From: Pseudomarimonas arenosa
Lineage (GTDB): Bacteria; Pseudomonadota; Gammaproteobacteria; Xanthomonadales; Xanthomonadaceae
Assembly (NCBI RefSeq): GCF_014841215.1
Contig: NZ_JACYTR010000039.1
Location: 1-44,119, forward strand
Length of the DNA stretch: 44,119 bases
Direction of reading: 5' to 3'
Position numbers and translations under genes: made by a program. Shown one piece after another: positions 24,817 to 34,400 of this stretch (its first letter is position 1; each line of letters starts with the position of its first letter). Under the pieces are notes generated by a model. It ran no database searches and was not told the origin of the DNA. It was given only the letters and a program-made list of their open reading frames with translations.

Positions 24817-26049
24817 ATGTCCCTGCGCCGCAAGTTGTTGTTCGCCATAGTCTTCGCCAGTGGTTTGGACGCGGCTACCGCCGTTGAGGTCGATCCGGTT
24901 CGCCAGACAGCCCTGAACCAGCAGTTGGCACGCATAGCCGTGTTGCGTTCCGAGCGACCGCGCGACGGCATGCTGGTGTTCGTCGAGGCGATGACGCTAA
25001 GTCAGCTCGGCCGCCGCGAGTTGGCGTTGTCCAGGTTGAGTGAGTTGCGCGATCGAGGGCTCGGTCTGCTGCCGACACAGGGCGGCGGATTTGACGATCT
25101 ATGGGCCGATGCTGAATTCCAAGCCTTACGTAGGCAGCTCGCCGACGAACAGGTGAAGACTGCCGATGCGCCGGTGCATCTGCGTCTGGACGATCCCAGG
25201 TTGATCCCTGAAGGCATCGCCTACGATGCTAAGCGTCGACGCTACTTCATTGGCAGCATTGCGCAGAAGAAGATTGTCAGCATCGATGTCAGCGGACAGG
25301 CCAGCGATTTCTCGCAGCCGGACGACCAGCTCGACCAAGTGTTGGGTTTGCGCGTGGATGGCGCACGCGATTGGCTTTATGCGATCAGCACTGGCGTCTC
25401 CGATGCCGAATCAACCGGCCCCAGACGCAACAAGGTTCTGCGTTACCGGCTCAGTGACGGGCGCCTGGACCAGCGCTTCGATGTCGCCGATGCGGTGCAA
25501 CTCAACGATGTCACCACCGATGCTGACGGCAACGTTTATTGCACCGACTCAGGCAGCGGCACGCTGTACAAGATGGCGGTCGACGCGACCAGTTTCGAGC
25601 GCTTTGGCGACGTTGGTGGTGTGCGCGGTGCCAATGGTCTTGCGGTAGCAGCCGACGGAACGCTCTATGTCACCCTGTCGCTGGGCATTGCGCGCCTTGA
25701 CCCGCGAACCGGCGCTGCCGAGCGCCTGCCGCAACCCGATGATGTGGTCAGCGGTGGAATCGATGGTCTCTACTGGAAAGACGGTGCATTGCTTGGCATC
25801 CAGAATTGGACCAATCCCGGTCGCGTCATCCGACTCGAACTTGCGGCGGACGGAAAGCGCATCAGCGCATTGCGCGTACTGCAGTCCCATCATCATGGCG
25901 CCTTCGCCGAACCGACTACCGGGGTCATCGTCGGCGACAAGCTGATGGTGATCGCCAATTCGCATGTTGCGCAGTATCAGGCCGGCAACGGGTTCAAGAA
26001 CTCCGAGACGCTCAGGCCCACGGAAGTGATTGCTGTGCCCTTGAGGTGA
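24817..26049 (+). CDS. Secreted six-bladed beta-propeller (SMP-30/NHL-like)
   Basis: Predicted 410-aa exported protein. ATG 24817 has an AAAGGA site 7-12 bases upstream and a signal peptide (SLRRKLLFAIVFASGLDAATA). Residues ~30-115 are helical and TPR-like (LVFVEAMTLSQLGRRELALS). From ~125 the sequence shows propeller blades: DPRLIPEGIAYDAKRRRYFI, LNDVTTDADGNVYCTDSGSG, VRGANGLAVAADGTLYVTLS, the pattern of SMP-30/gluconolactonase or strictosidine-synthase-like lactonases. The LND and GANGLAV strands sit where these enzymes hold their metal ligands, but I cannot be sure the site is complete. The substrate is unknown. Confidence 0.82.
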   Translation: MSLRRKLLFAIVFASGLDAATAVEVDPVRQTALNQQLARIAVLRSERPRDGMLVFVEAMTLSQLGRRELALSRLSELRDRGLGLLPTQGGGFDDLWADAEFQALRRQLADEQVKTADAPVHLRLDDPRLIPEGIAYDAKRRRYFIGSIAQKKIVSIDVSGQASDFSQPDDQLDQVLGLRVDGARDWLYAISTGVSDAESTGPRRNKVLRYRLSDGRLDQRFDVADAVQLNDVTTDADGNVYCTDSGSGTLYKMAVDATSFERFGDVGGVRGANGLAVAADGTLYVTLSLGIARLDPRTGAAERLPQPDDVVSGGIDGLYWKDGALLGIQNWTNPGRVIRLELAADGKRISALRVLQSHHHGAFAEPTTGVIVGDKLMVIANSHVAQYQAGNGFKNSETLRPTEVIAVPLR

Positions 26050-26332
26050 GTTCGAAAAGACTACTCGCTGCCTCGCAGCGTCGAACACGCCAGCCGGCTT
26101 GCCCAGGGCAGCGAGCCGTGCACTGACGCTATCAAGTCAGGGCAGCCCGGTCGCCGCCTGCCCGGGAACAGCAGGAAGACCTTGTTATCGGCCTGCTACC
26201 GACTGCACGCCCTTCGCGCCGTGCGCAACCTCAAGCCAGCCCCGTGCCGACGATCGGCTGGCGGAGCTGCGCCGAACTGGCGTTATCCCTGGAAAGCCCG
26301 ATCGCACCTGATCGACCCAAGAGATCCTGACA
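26050..26332. other. 283-bp intergenic region
   Basis: Between the propeller gene and the first FG-GAP gene. Short open frames only, without ribosome sites or motifs. No clear terminator seen. Confidence 0.4.
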
Positions 26333-29300
26333 ATGAACAACCTTCCATTGAAACGCGCATGCCTGGGGTTGTGCGCCCTGATTCCGTTGTCTGCGTGGGC
26401 CAATGACCTGCCCTTCGCTGACCCGGTGGTGTTCTCTCCGGCCGAATCCGCAGCCAATTCCCTGGTCGCATTCGACTACAAACGCGACGGCGATCAGGAC
26501 CTCTACTACCTTGCCGATGGCCAGGCGATCTTGCTGCAAAACACGCAGACGGGCTTCAATCGCGTGGAACTCGCCAGTGGATTGGCGCAGGCGGCTACTC
26601 TGCAGCCTGCCTTTCTTCGTCCCGGCATGCGTCGGCCCGACCTGTTAGTCGGCATTCGGGGTCAGAGCAGCAGCGGTACCAAGGGCGGTTTGCGATGGCT
26701 GCAGAACGATGGCGCCGATGTGCATAGCAGTTCCACCATCGTCGAGTTCGATACCAGCACCGTGGTGGCGCCGGTGGCTACGCTCGACGTTGATCGCGAT
26801 GGTCGCCTGGATATCGTGTTTTCCAGCAAACGCAGTGGCAGTCCGGCCACCTACCGCATCGCCGTGTATCTCAATCGCGGTGACCTCAACGCGCCATCGT
26901 TTGAGCTGGGCTGGGAAACAACCTCGCCCGGTGCTCAAGGTGCGGCTGACATCCTGGTCGGGGACTTCAATCGCGACGGCTGGGAAGACTTCATGGTTGC
27001 CGGCTTCGACAATGATCGCGTCGCCTGGTACCAGAACACCACCTCGGGTGCCGGTGCCAGCTTCACGCAACATCAAGTTTGGACAGATTCGCTCACCGCA
27101 GCACTGGCAGACGGTCCCTATGCACTGGGCGTGACCGACTTCAATCGCGACGGTGCGCCTGACCTTGCGGTGGCGGCGTTCCACGCTGATCGAGTAGTGG
27201 TCATTCCCGGTTCGGGTCGAGGCGGTAGCTTCTTCTTCGATCGCTCGCGAATCCTGGTTGGGCCGCAGACCGCCGACGGAGCGGTTGACCTGTCCCTGCA
27301 TGATCTGGACCAGGACGGCCTGGATGAGATCGTCGTCACCGCCTCCGCAGCCAAACAGAACGTTGTGTATCGCTACGCCGGGAGCTCGCTGCTCAGCCAA
27401 ACGCTGACCGCCACCGCTGCTGGCTTCCCGATAGGTCACGCCCTGGTAGATACCGACCGCGATGGCGATCTGGACATCGTCTTCGCCGACTTCAATGGCG
27501 GCGATATCAAGCTGCGCAGCAATACGGCGACACACCGCTCGGTCATGTACCCGGCATCCGGCAGACGCGCCCTGGCGCTTCCGGCAGCGGGCTATTCGGC
27601 AGACTTCGCCTTTGCAGACACCAACTCGGATGGGCAGCTGGACTATGCAACGGTGACCGGAGCCGGCGCCAACGCCTACCTTCGCGAGATGAGCCCAGAG
27701 CTTGTGCCGAACGATGTGGTAAGCATGGGCAGCGGCGGCACCCGGCTCAGCATGGAGAGTCTCGCTTTCGCCGACTTCGATCGCGATGGTGATCCCGATC
27801 TGCTGGCGGCGTTCAGCGACACAGTGAGACTGGTTGCCTCGCCCAACCTGCCTGCGGGTTCATACCAGGTGTTGGCACTCAGCGGCGGCGCCAACAATGT
27901 CGCGGCGGCCGACATCGATGGCGATGGCGACGTAGACATCATCGAGTCGCTGTCGACCGCTGGCATTCGAGTTCGCCGCGCAAGTTCTGACACGCCGACC
28001 TACGATCTGCAGACGATCGCGATCTCGCAGATCGCTTTCGACATGGAAGTGGCAGATTTCGATCGCGATGGAGACGTCGATGTCGTGTATTCCAGCAAGG
28101 CGGGCGCCTCGGCGGACCCGGTGCAGCTGCGTCTATTGACCAACAACGGCTCCGGTGCATTTACCGAGTCCAGTCTTGCCGTGCCTGCTGGGCGCGAGGC
28201 AGGGCGTATTGAACTGGCCGATGTCGATGGCGATCAACGCATCGATGTCATCTGCGGCGGACGCAATGTCATGAAGCCGTTCTGGGTGTCGGGCGCCCCG
28301 GGGCATGCCTCCTCCGACATTGATAGCGCCGCGCTGAGAGGAAATCTCGACGTGCAGGCAGCGGACGTAGATGCCGACGGCGATCTCGACATCTTCATGA
28401 ATGAGAGCTACTTGGACGGAACGTCTACGAGGTACAACGTGGTGCTGTACGAGCAGCAGCTCGGCGGCGGCTTCCTGCGGCGCGACGTTATTGCCGGTGC
28501 AGACGGTCTTGTGGCGACCAAGATCGCAGACATCAATGGCGACGGTGTGCTGGATACATTCAATGGCAGGAACCTCAGCGGCCAGTTGCTGGCATTGGGC
28601 GAGTCGGCTCAGGTGGCCCTGCCAGCCTCCGATGCTGTGACTGCGCCGCCGGCTTCATCCGCCCTGGTGGCGCTTGCACGCATCGAGGCGATCCACCTCG
28701 GTCGGCAAGGCAATGCCGCCGCGCAACTGCAGGAAATCGGCGTGGATCTGCTGGACGTCGATCAACAGCCGATCGCTCTGGGGTCGATACAGGGCAGCCT
28801 GCAGAGCCTTAGCATCTGGCTCGATCAGGACGGCAACGACAGTTTCAACCCGCAGGCCGATCAGCTGCTGGGATCAAACAACCTGAGTCAACGACCGTTG
28901 CTGATCAATGCAGGCGCTCTCATTCCGGCAGAGCAGTCGAACTCCTTGTTCGTTGTGGCCCACTTCACGCATCAGGCTGGTGCAGAAGGCCTGGCATTCA
29001 GACTGCGTATGGATCCACAGGACGCAACGGCTGCCCACAGTGAACAGGGCACTGCGCTGGATATACTGAGCGGTACCTATACCAGCAACCCGATTGTTGC
29101 GGTCAAGGCTGCGCCCTATTTTGAGCTACCGGCCAGCGTTTCAGTGGACGAATATGCCCCGGCCCAGCAAGAGCTGTCCGCGGGTGTCGTGGCCAGAGAC
29201 CCGGATCAGCCGCAATCCAACCTGGGATTGCTGTTTGAAGTGATCGGAGGAGCCGGCCAGTCGAAATTTGGAATCAATCCTGCCACTGGTAAGTTGCGCT

Positions 29301-30040
29301 TGCTGTCGCCCCCCATTGTCGAGGGCCAGTCATATAGCCTGCTGATCCGGGCGACCGATGTTGACGGGCAGAGCGCCACGGCCGAGCGAACTGTTCAGAT
29401 CGTTGACGGCAATGACCCGCCCAGCCCGGCCAGCGGCACATTCAGCATTGGCGAATACGCCCCCAACGGCACCGCGCTTGGCGATATCGATGCCAACGAC
29501 GGCGACGGCGGCGCCCCCGATGCCAACATCACCTACCGTTTGAGCGGCGAGCACGCGAGCACCTTTCGCATCGAGGTCAATGGCCTGATCAAGCTGCAGG
29601 ATCGAACCGGCCTGCGCGAGCAGACCAGCATTGACTTGCAAGTGATTACCGACGACGGCAACTCCAGCACCGAGGGCACAGTGACTATCACCGTGCTGGA
29701 CGGAGACGATCCGCCCACGTTCACTGTCACGGGTCCGTTTATCGTGCCGGTGGGCACGCCGATGGGCGCCCTGGTCGGACAGCTTGAATGGACCAATGAT
29801 GATCCAGGTGGTGCCGACATCGATATCACCATCGCCGGCGGCAACGGCGCGCCCTACTACGAAGTCAACAGCAGCAATGGCCGGATCACGGTGAAGGACG
29901 CCAGTGGCTTGCAGGGCCCGGCCACGCACACGCTGCTGCTGAATGTCGAGGAGGCTGGCGCGCCCACCATTGCCTTTGAAGTGACCGTTATCGTCGGAGA
30001 GCGGCAACCGCTCATCTTTATCGGCGGTTTCGAAGACTGA
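26333..30040 (+). CDS. Secreted FG-GAP/VCBS repeat protein with three cadherin-like domains
   Basis: Predicted 1235-aa exported protein with a signal peptide ending near LSAWAN. Residues ~30-770 form FG-GAP/VCBS-type propeller repeats with at least eleven calcium-binding-like loops of the form DxDxDGxxD (DFNRDGWEDF, DLDQDGLDEI, DTDRDGDLDI, DIDGDGDVDI, DINGDGVLDT). A middle domain (about 780-920) follows, then three cadherin-like repeats of about 100 residues from residue ~926, each with a VDEYAP/FSIGEYAP opening and a GDIDANDGDGG-type loop. It ends in LIFIGGFED, the shared C-terminal motif. The protein has the same architecture as the 1641-aa product at 31401-36326, so the two are paralogues. 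A calcium-dependent adhesin or matrix protein is the likely role. Confidence 0.9.
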   Translation: MNNLPLKRACLGLCALIPLSAWANDLPFADPVVFSPAESAANSLVAFDYKRDGDQDLYYLADGQAILLQNTQTGFNRVELASGLAQAATLQPAFLRPGMRRPDLLVGIRGQSSSGTKGGLRWLQNDGADVHSSSTIVEFDTSTVVAPVATLDVDRDGRLDIVFSSKRSGSPATYRIAVYLNRGDLNAPSFELGWETTSPGAQGAADILVGDFNRDGWEDFMVAGFDNDRVAWYQNTTSGAGASFTQHQVWTDSLTAALADGPYALGVTDFNRDGAPDLAVAAFHADRVVVIPGSGRGGSFFFDRSRILVGPQTADGAVDLSLHDLDQDGLDEIVVTASAAKQNVVYRYAGSSLLSQTLTATAAGFPIGHALVDTDRDGDLDIVFADFNGGDIKLRSNTATHRSVMYPASGRRALALPAAGYSADFAFADTNSDGQLDYATVTGAGANAYLREMSPELVPNDVVSMGSGGTRLSMESLAFADFDRDGDPDLLAAFSDTVRLVASPNLPAGSYQVLALSGGANNVAAADIDGDGDVDIIESLSTAGIRVRRASSDTPTYDLQTIAISQIAFDMEVADFDRDGDVDVVYSSKAGASADPVQLRLLTNNGSGAFTESSLAVPAGREAGRIELADVDGDQRIDVICGGRNVMKPFWVSGAPGHASSDIDSAALRGNLDVQAADVDADGDLDIFMNESYLDGTSTRYNVVLYEQQLGGGFLRRDVIAGADGLVATKIADINGDGVLDTFNGRNLSGQLLALGESAQVALPASDAVTAPPASSALVALARIEAIHLGRQGNAAAQLQEIGVDLLDVDQQPIALGSIQGSLQSLSIWLDQDGNDSFNPQADQLLGSNNLSQRPLLINAGALIPAEQSNSLFVVAHFTHQAGAEGLAFRLRMDPQDATAAHSEQGTALDILSGTYTSNPIVAVKAAPYFELPASVSVDEYAPAQQELSAGVVARDPDQPQSNLGLLFEVIGGAGQSKFGINPATGKLRLLSPPIVEGQSYSLLIRATDVDGQSATAERTVQIVDGNDPPSPASGTFSIGEYAPNGTALGDIDANDGDGGAPDANITYRLSGEHASTFRIEVNGLIKLQDRTGLREQTSIDLQVITDDGNSSTEGTVTITVLDGDDPPTFTVTGPFIVPVGTPMGALVGQLEWTNDDPGGADIDITIAGGNGAPYYEVNSSNGRITVKDASGLQGPATHTLLLNVEEAGAPTIAFEVTVIVGERQPLIFIGGFED

Positions 30041-30113
30041 CAGCTCTCCCTCTCCGCCAGGACGCCCTGAGCGTGTGGCCTGGCGGACCAATACTTTCCA
30101 ATGGACGACCACA

Positions 30114-30854
30114 ATGCACAAACAGCAGTTCTACAAGATTGGCGTTATGCTGGGCCTGGTTGGACTCATCGCTGCGGGTCAAATGAGCGACGGTATCGCC
30201 GCCGAGCCCGTCCTTAACCATGAAATCCAGAACGCTGCTGGTTCTGCGATCAGCGCATGCACGGCTTCCCTACGCCGAGCAGAAAGGCAGTCGCCTGCGG
30301 AAGCAGTTTCAGAAAGCGATTACCAGAAGTACGTGCTGAGCATGGATAAGGCCCGAGCGCTGTACCCGGATGTCGATCAGTACTCAGGAAAGATCATGGG
30401 CCGCGTACCCAAGGAAATCCTTCCCCCGTGTCAGGCGCTGATGCAGCGCTATGCCGCTGGCGAGGGCGCGGCAAGTCTGAGCGTAAGCTCGATCTGCGCC
30501 CGCAATGTCGAGGCGCGACTAAAGCCAATTCTGGATCCTAACGGCGAGTACCAGCGACGCGGTGATACTCGGGTGGTCTGGTTTGCCCGCAAGGACCTGG
30601 AAGCGGCGCGCAAATATTGGTCAGCCGGCCGTGAAGGGTATCAGGTGGCTGGCACCCGCTGCGCCACCAATGATCGTTTCAAGCAGGGCGCGACAGAACT
30701 GCAACAACGCATCGATCAGGCCGCGGCCCTGGTGGTGGAATGGGAAGCGAAGAAGAATGTCGAGTTCGTCGGCATTCGCGGCAGCAATGAGGTGGTGTAC
30801 AAGCGCCGCGACAGCGGTCAGGAGCTGACCGCCGGCGAAGCGAATCAGATCTGA
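30114..30854 (+). CDS. Secreted protein of unknown function
   Basis: Predicted 246-aa exported protein. ATG 30114 is chosen over the GTG at 30075 because it starts the signal peptide (HKQQFYKIGVMLGLVGLIAA). The mature protein is helical and polar with four cysteines (ISACTASL, PPCQALM, SSICARN, GTRCATND), probably forming disulfides in the periplasm. I recognise no family. It lies between two paralogous FG-GAP/cadherin genes on the same strand, 73 bp after the first, which suggests a linked role, for example an export or assembly partner. That is inference from position only. Confidence 0.65.
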   Translation: MHKQQFYKIGVMLGLVGLIAAGQMSDGIAAEPVLNHEIQNAAGSAISACTASLRRAERQSPAEAVSESDYQKYVLSMDKARALYPDVDQYSGKIMGRVPKEILPPCQALMQRYAAGEGAASLSVSSICARNVEARLKPILDPNGEYQRRGDTRVVWFARKDLEAARKYWSAGREGYQVAGTRCATNDRFKQGATELQQRIDQAAALVVEWEAKKNVEFVGIRGSNEVVYKRRDSGQELTAGEANQI

Positions 30855-31400
30855 TTGACGGGCTACTGAAATGCCACGCGAAACCGCCTGCTAAGGCAAA
30901 GGTGGTGCGGTTCTGCAGTTGCAGGCGTGTCGCGAGCCGGTCGTACGATTGAACGAACAATCCTGCATGCAGCCGCCTCAGCATGCATCGGGCGCTGTTT
31001 TGCGGCGCAGAGATCTTCCGTCGCCACGCATTCGGCGTCGCGCCAGCCATGCTCGCGGCTTTGCCAGTCTCGGGCACGCCGCATTCGCGCCCGCCTTCCC
31101 CGCGCTGTCTTCCTCGGCCAATTGATTTTTAATTGGCCGGGTCAATGAGCAGCCCAAGGATGGGCTGCACGCGCGCAGCGATGCAGTCGCTCCGCAGCGT
31201 CCGCGCGTACGGGCATGCTCGCCGTGAGCCTGTCGAACGGTACCGGACGCGCGGGACTTGAGGTTTGAACAGGATGTTCAAACTTCAAGTTGCCGAATCA
31301 ATAGTTTGGCGGACTTGGTAAAGGAACGCGTTTCATCACACTGAATGCCTGGCCCACGCGTTGGCGGGACCGAACTCAAAATCTGTGATGGAACGACGTA
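30855..31400. other. 546-bp intergenic region with hairpins
   Basis: No convincing gene. It holds three clear stem-loops: CGGCCAATT/AATTGGCCG at 31115-31139, GCAGCCC/GGGCTGC at 31149-31168 and GTTTGAAC/GTTCAAAC at 31263-31283, plus a partial REP core (GAGCCTGTCGAACGG) near 31226-31240. These are probably terminators or REP-type units between the small secreted protein gene and the second FG-GAP gene, whose promoter must also lie here. Confidence 0.55.
31115..31139. terminator. Stem-loop with T-rich loop
   Basis: Perfect 9-bp stem CGGCCAATT/AATTGGCCG with loop GATTTTT. It lies 260 bp past the upstream gene's stop codon; lacking a T tract after the stem, it is only a possible terminator. Confidence 0.4.
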
Positions 31401-34400
31401 ATGAACAAGTTGCTGAAGTCTGCAGCACTATCGCTATGCGCCTTGCCGGCGGTTACGCTGATCGCGCCCACCGCGTCGGCGGTCGAAGTGCCTTATGCAG
31501 CGCCCTCCGATCTGGTGACCAATCAAGGCGTTATGGACGAACTGATTGGCCACGATCACGACCACGATGGTGATATCGATCTCTACTATGCACGCAGCAA
31601 CGGCGCCATCATGCTGCGCCGGCAGAATGCCAACGGCACTTGGTCCGCGTTCACCTTGCACACCAGCAGCGACGATGTCCGTGGCCTGGTTCCAGCGACC
31701 GTGCTCGGAACTGGAAAGCGCCCCGATCTGCTGCTGAGCGAAGTTGCCGGGAACGGTGGCGGCGTCCGCGTACTGAAGAACGATGGTGCCGACAACTACA
31801 GCTCGACAACGGTAGCCTGGGCAAACAACAACATCGAGCACGTCGGCGCGGCGGTAGGCGACTTCAACCGCGACGGCCGCAACGATATCGTGGTGTTTCT
31901 GGAAAGTCCGACCCGCAATGAGCGACAGGTGCTGGTGTATTGCAACTACGCCGAACCGGTTCAGTACTTCGATGCCTGTTTTGGCCACCTGTTCACCGAA
32001 GTACGCGGTAATCCCAGCCTGGTGGTGGAGGATTTCAACCGCGACGGCTGGCCCGACTTCGCCGTGGTCGGCGATCAGACGGGCAGCGGAAAGGTTCATG
32101 CCTACCGCAACACCAGCGCTAGCGGCACGTTTGGATTCAACGCCACGGAAAGCTCGACCTGGTTTCGCGGCGCCAGCGACCTGATCGCGGCTGACGTCGA
32201 CCGCGACGGCGCGCCGGATCTGCTGGCAACCCTGCCGGCGAGCGGCCAGGTTCGGGTCATAACAGGCCCGCCGCGAGGCGCAAACTATCTGTTCGGCGAG
32301 GTGTACACCCTGCCCGGTAGCGTCGCGGGCGCGCGTGCGCTAGAGGCTGCTGATCTCGACTTCGACGGTGATCTTGATGTCGCGGTCGCTGCGGAAGACG
32401 CGGGCCGCACCGTCTGGTACGAGAACGATCGAGTCAGTGGCCAATGGCTGTCGCGCAACCTGCAGGCCGTCGCCGCCAGCGACCCGAATGGCATTGCGGT
32501 CGCCGACTTCGATCGCGATGGCGATATCGATATCGTCACCACCCGCAGCGGTAGCGGCTCCTTGCAGATCGAGCGCAATATCGACCTGCACCGTAGTGTG
32601 GTGTTCGGTAGTCGCGAGATTGTCTCCAGCAATCATGTCAGTTACGGTCCGCGGGTGTTTGACGTCAATCGCGATGGCCGCAACGACATCGTGGCCAGCG
32701 CCCGCTTGCACGGCAATGCCAACACGACCTACCAGGATGTGTTCCTGCAGCAGGCCGATGGCAGCCTGAGCAATGTCGGTCGTACGGTCAGCAAGTCCCA
32801 GCCGGTTGGCGCCGGGCTGGCGATTGCCGATATCAATCGCGATGGCCTGCCTGACTGGGCTTTTGCGCAGAACGTCAGCGCCGGCGCAGAACGCCTGCTG
32901 CAGGCTGCCAACGGTGTTCCCGCGCTGGATGGAAGTTGGGCCGGTGCCGCGCGTGAAGCCTTGCTGGTCGACATCGATCATGACGGAGACGTCGACTTCA
33001 TCTCCAACTCGCCAACCAGCGGCGCCTTGACCCTGTTCCGTCACACCGGCGTCGGTGCCATCTATGGCGCTGCGGAATCATTGAACACCGATGATGCCTG
33101 GGATCTGGCGTTGGCCGATCTTGACCGCGACGGCTGGGTCGATCTGCTCTACTCATCACGTAGTTCCGCCAGCAGCGTGCCGACCCAGATCGCCTGGATG
33201 CGCAATCTCAACGGCGTGCTGCAGGCGCCGGAAGGCTGGAATACCGGGGGGCGAACCGCAGGTCGGATCGATATCGCCGACATCAACAAGGATGGGACTC
33301 TGGATGTGGTGGCCTCGGGTTCGATGTCGGGAGCCAATGGTGTGGAACTGGGACGGCCGTTCTGGGTGTCGGGCGCCAGTGGCCATGCGATTACCGATAT
33401 CGCGGCACAGGATGAGACGCGCCCGCTGCTGGTGGATGCCGAAGACATCGACCACGATGGCGATGTTGACGTGCTGCTGACGCCGGGCGGCAGCAACGCC
33501 TTACCCATTCTGTATGAGCAACTATCGCCGACCAGCTTCAGGCGCAGCGAACTCAATGGCCCCGCGGCCACGCTGTATTCTGCCAAGTGGGGCGATCTCA
33601 ATGGCGATGGCTGGCCCGATCTGCTGTGGTCGGGCGTCGGCCTCGGTTTGCGCTGGGCAGCGCTGGATCACGGACAGTTCGGGCTGTTGCCCGAATTCAT
33701 AGGCAGCCCGCAGCCGGCTAGTGGTGTGGCCAGTGTGCTGCTGAAAGTCGATGTTGCGCATCTAGGGCGGATTGGCGAAAGCGCCGCACAAATGCAGAGC
33801 ATCGTGGTTGAACTACTCGATGCCGCCGACGACAGCCCGCTGACAGCGGCCGAAGCACAGTCGATGTGGACGTCGATGGAGCTGTGGCATGACCTCAATC
33901 AGGATGGCGTGTTCAGCATGACGGCGCCGCCTGATCAGCTACTCAGCAGCCACAACCTGAGTTCCCCCGCGCCGCAATTCAGCTTTAGTCTGCCGGTGAT
34001 AGCGTCATCGCCCAAGACCCTGTACTTGGTAGCACGCTACACCGAGGCGGCAGGGTCCTTGCCCTGGAAGGCCAAATTGCGAGTGCGCTCCGAACTGGCA
34101 GCGGCAAGGCACAACACTGCCCTGTCGGCGCTGCGCATCTTGCCGATGAACTATGTCAGTGCGGCGATCGATGTGGTCGACACGGGCAGCCCGCCGGTGT
34201 TCACCGCCGCGGGGCCGTTCACCATTGGCACCGCGGCCACCAATGGCAGCCTGGTGGGCGACATGCAGGCGCATGACGGTGACGGCGGCGGCAACGACGT
34301 GGGGATTACCTACAGTATCGTCGGCGGCAATGGCGCCTCGCTGTTCTCGATCGAAGCCGCTGGCGGCCGGCTGCGCGTGGCCAATGGCTCGGCGTTAACG

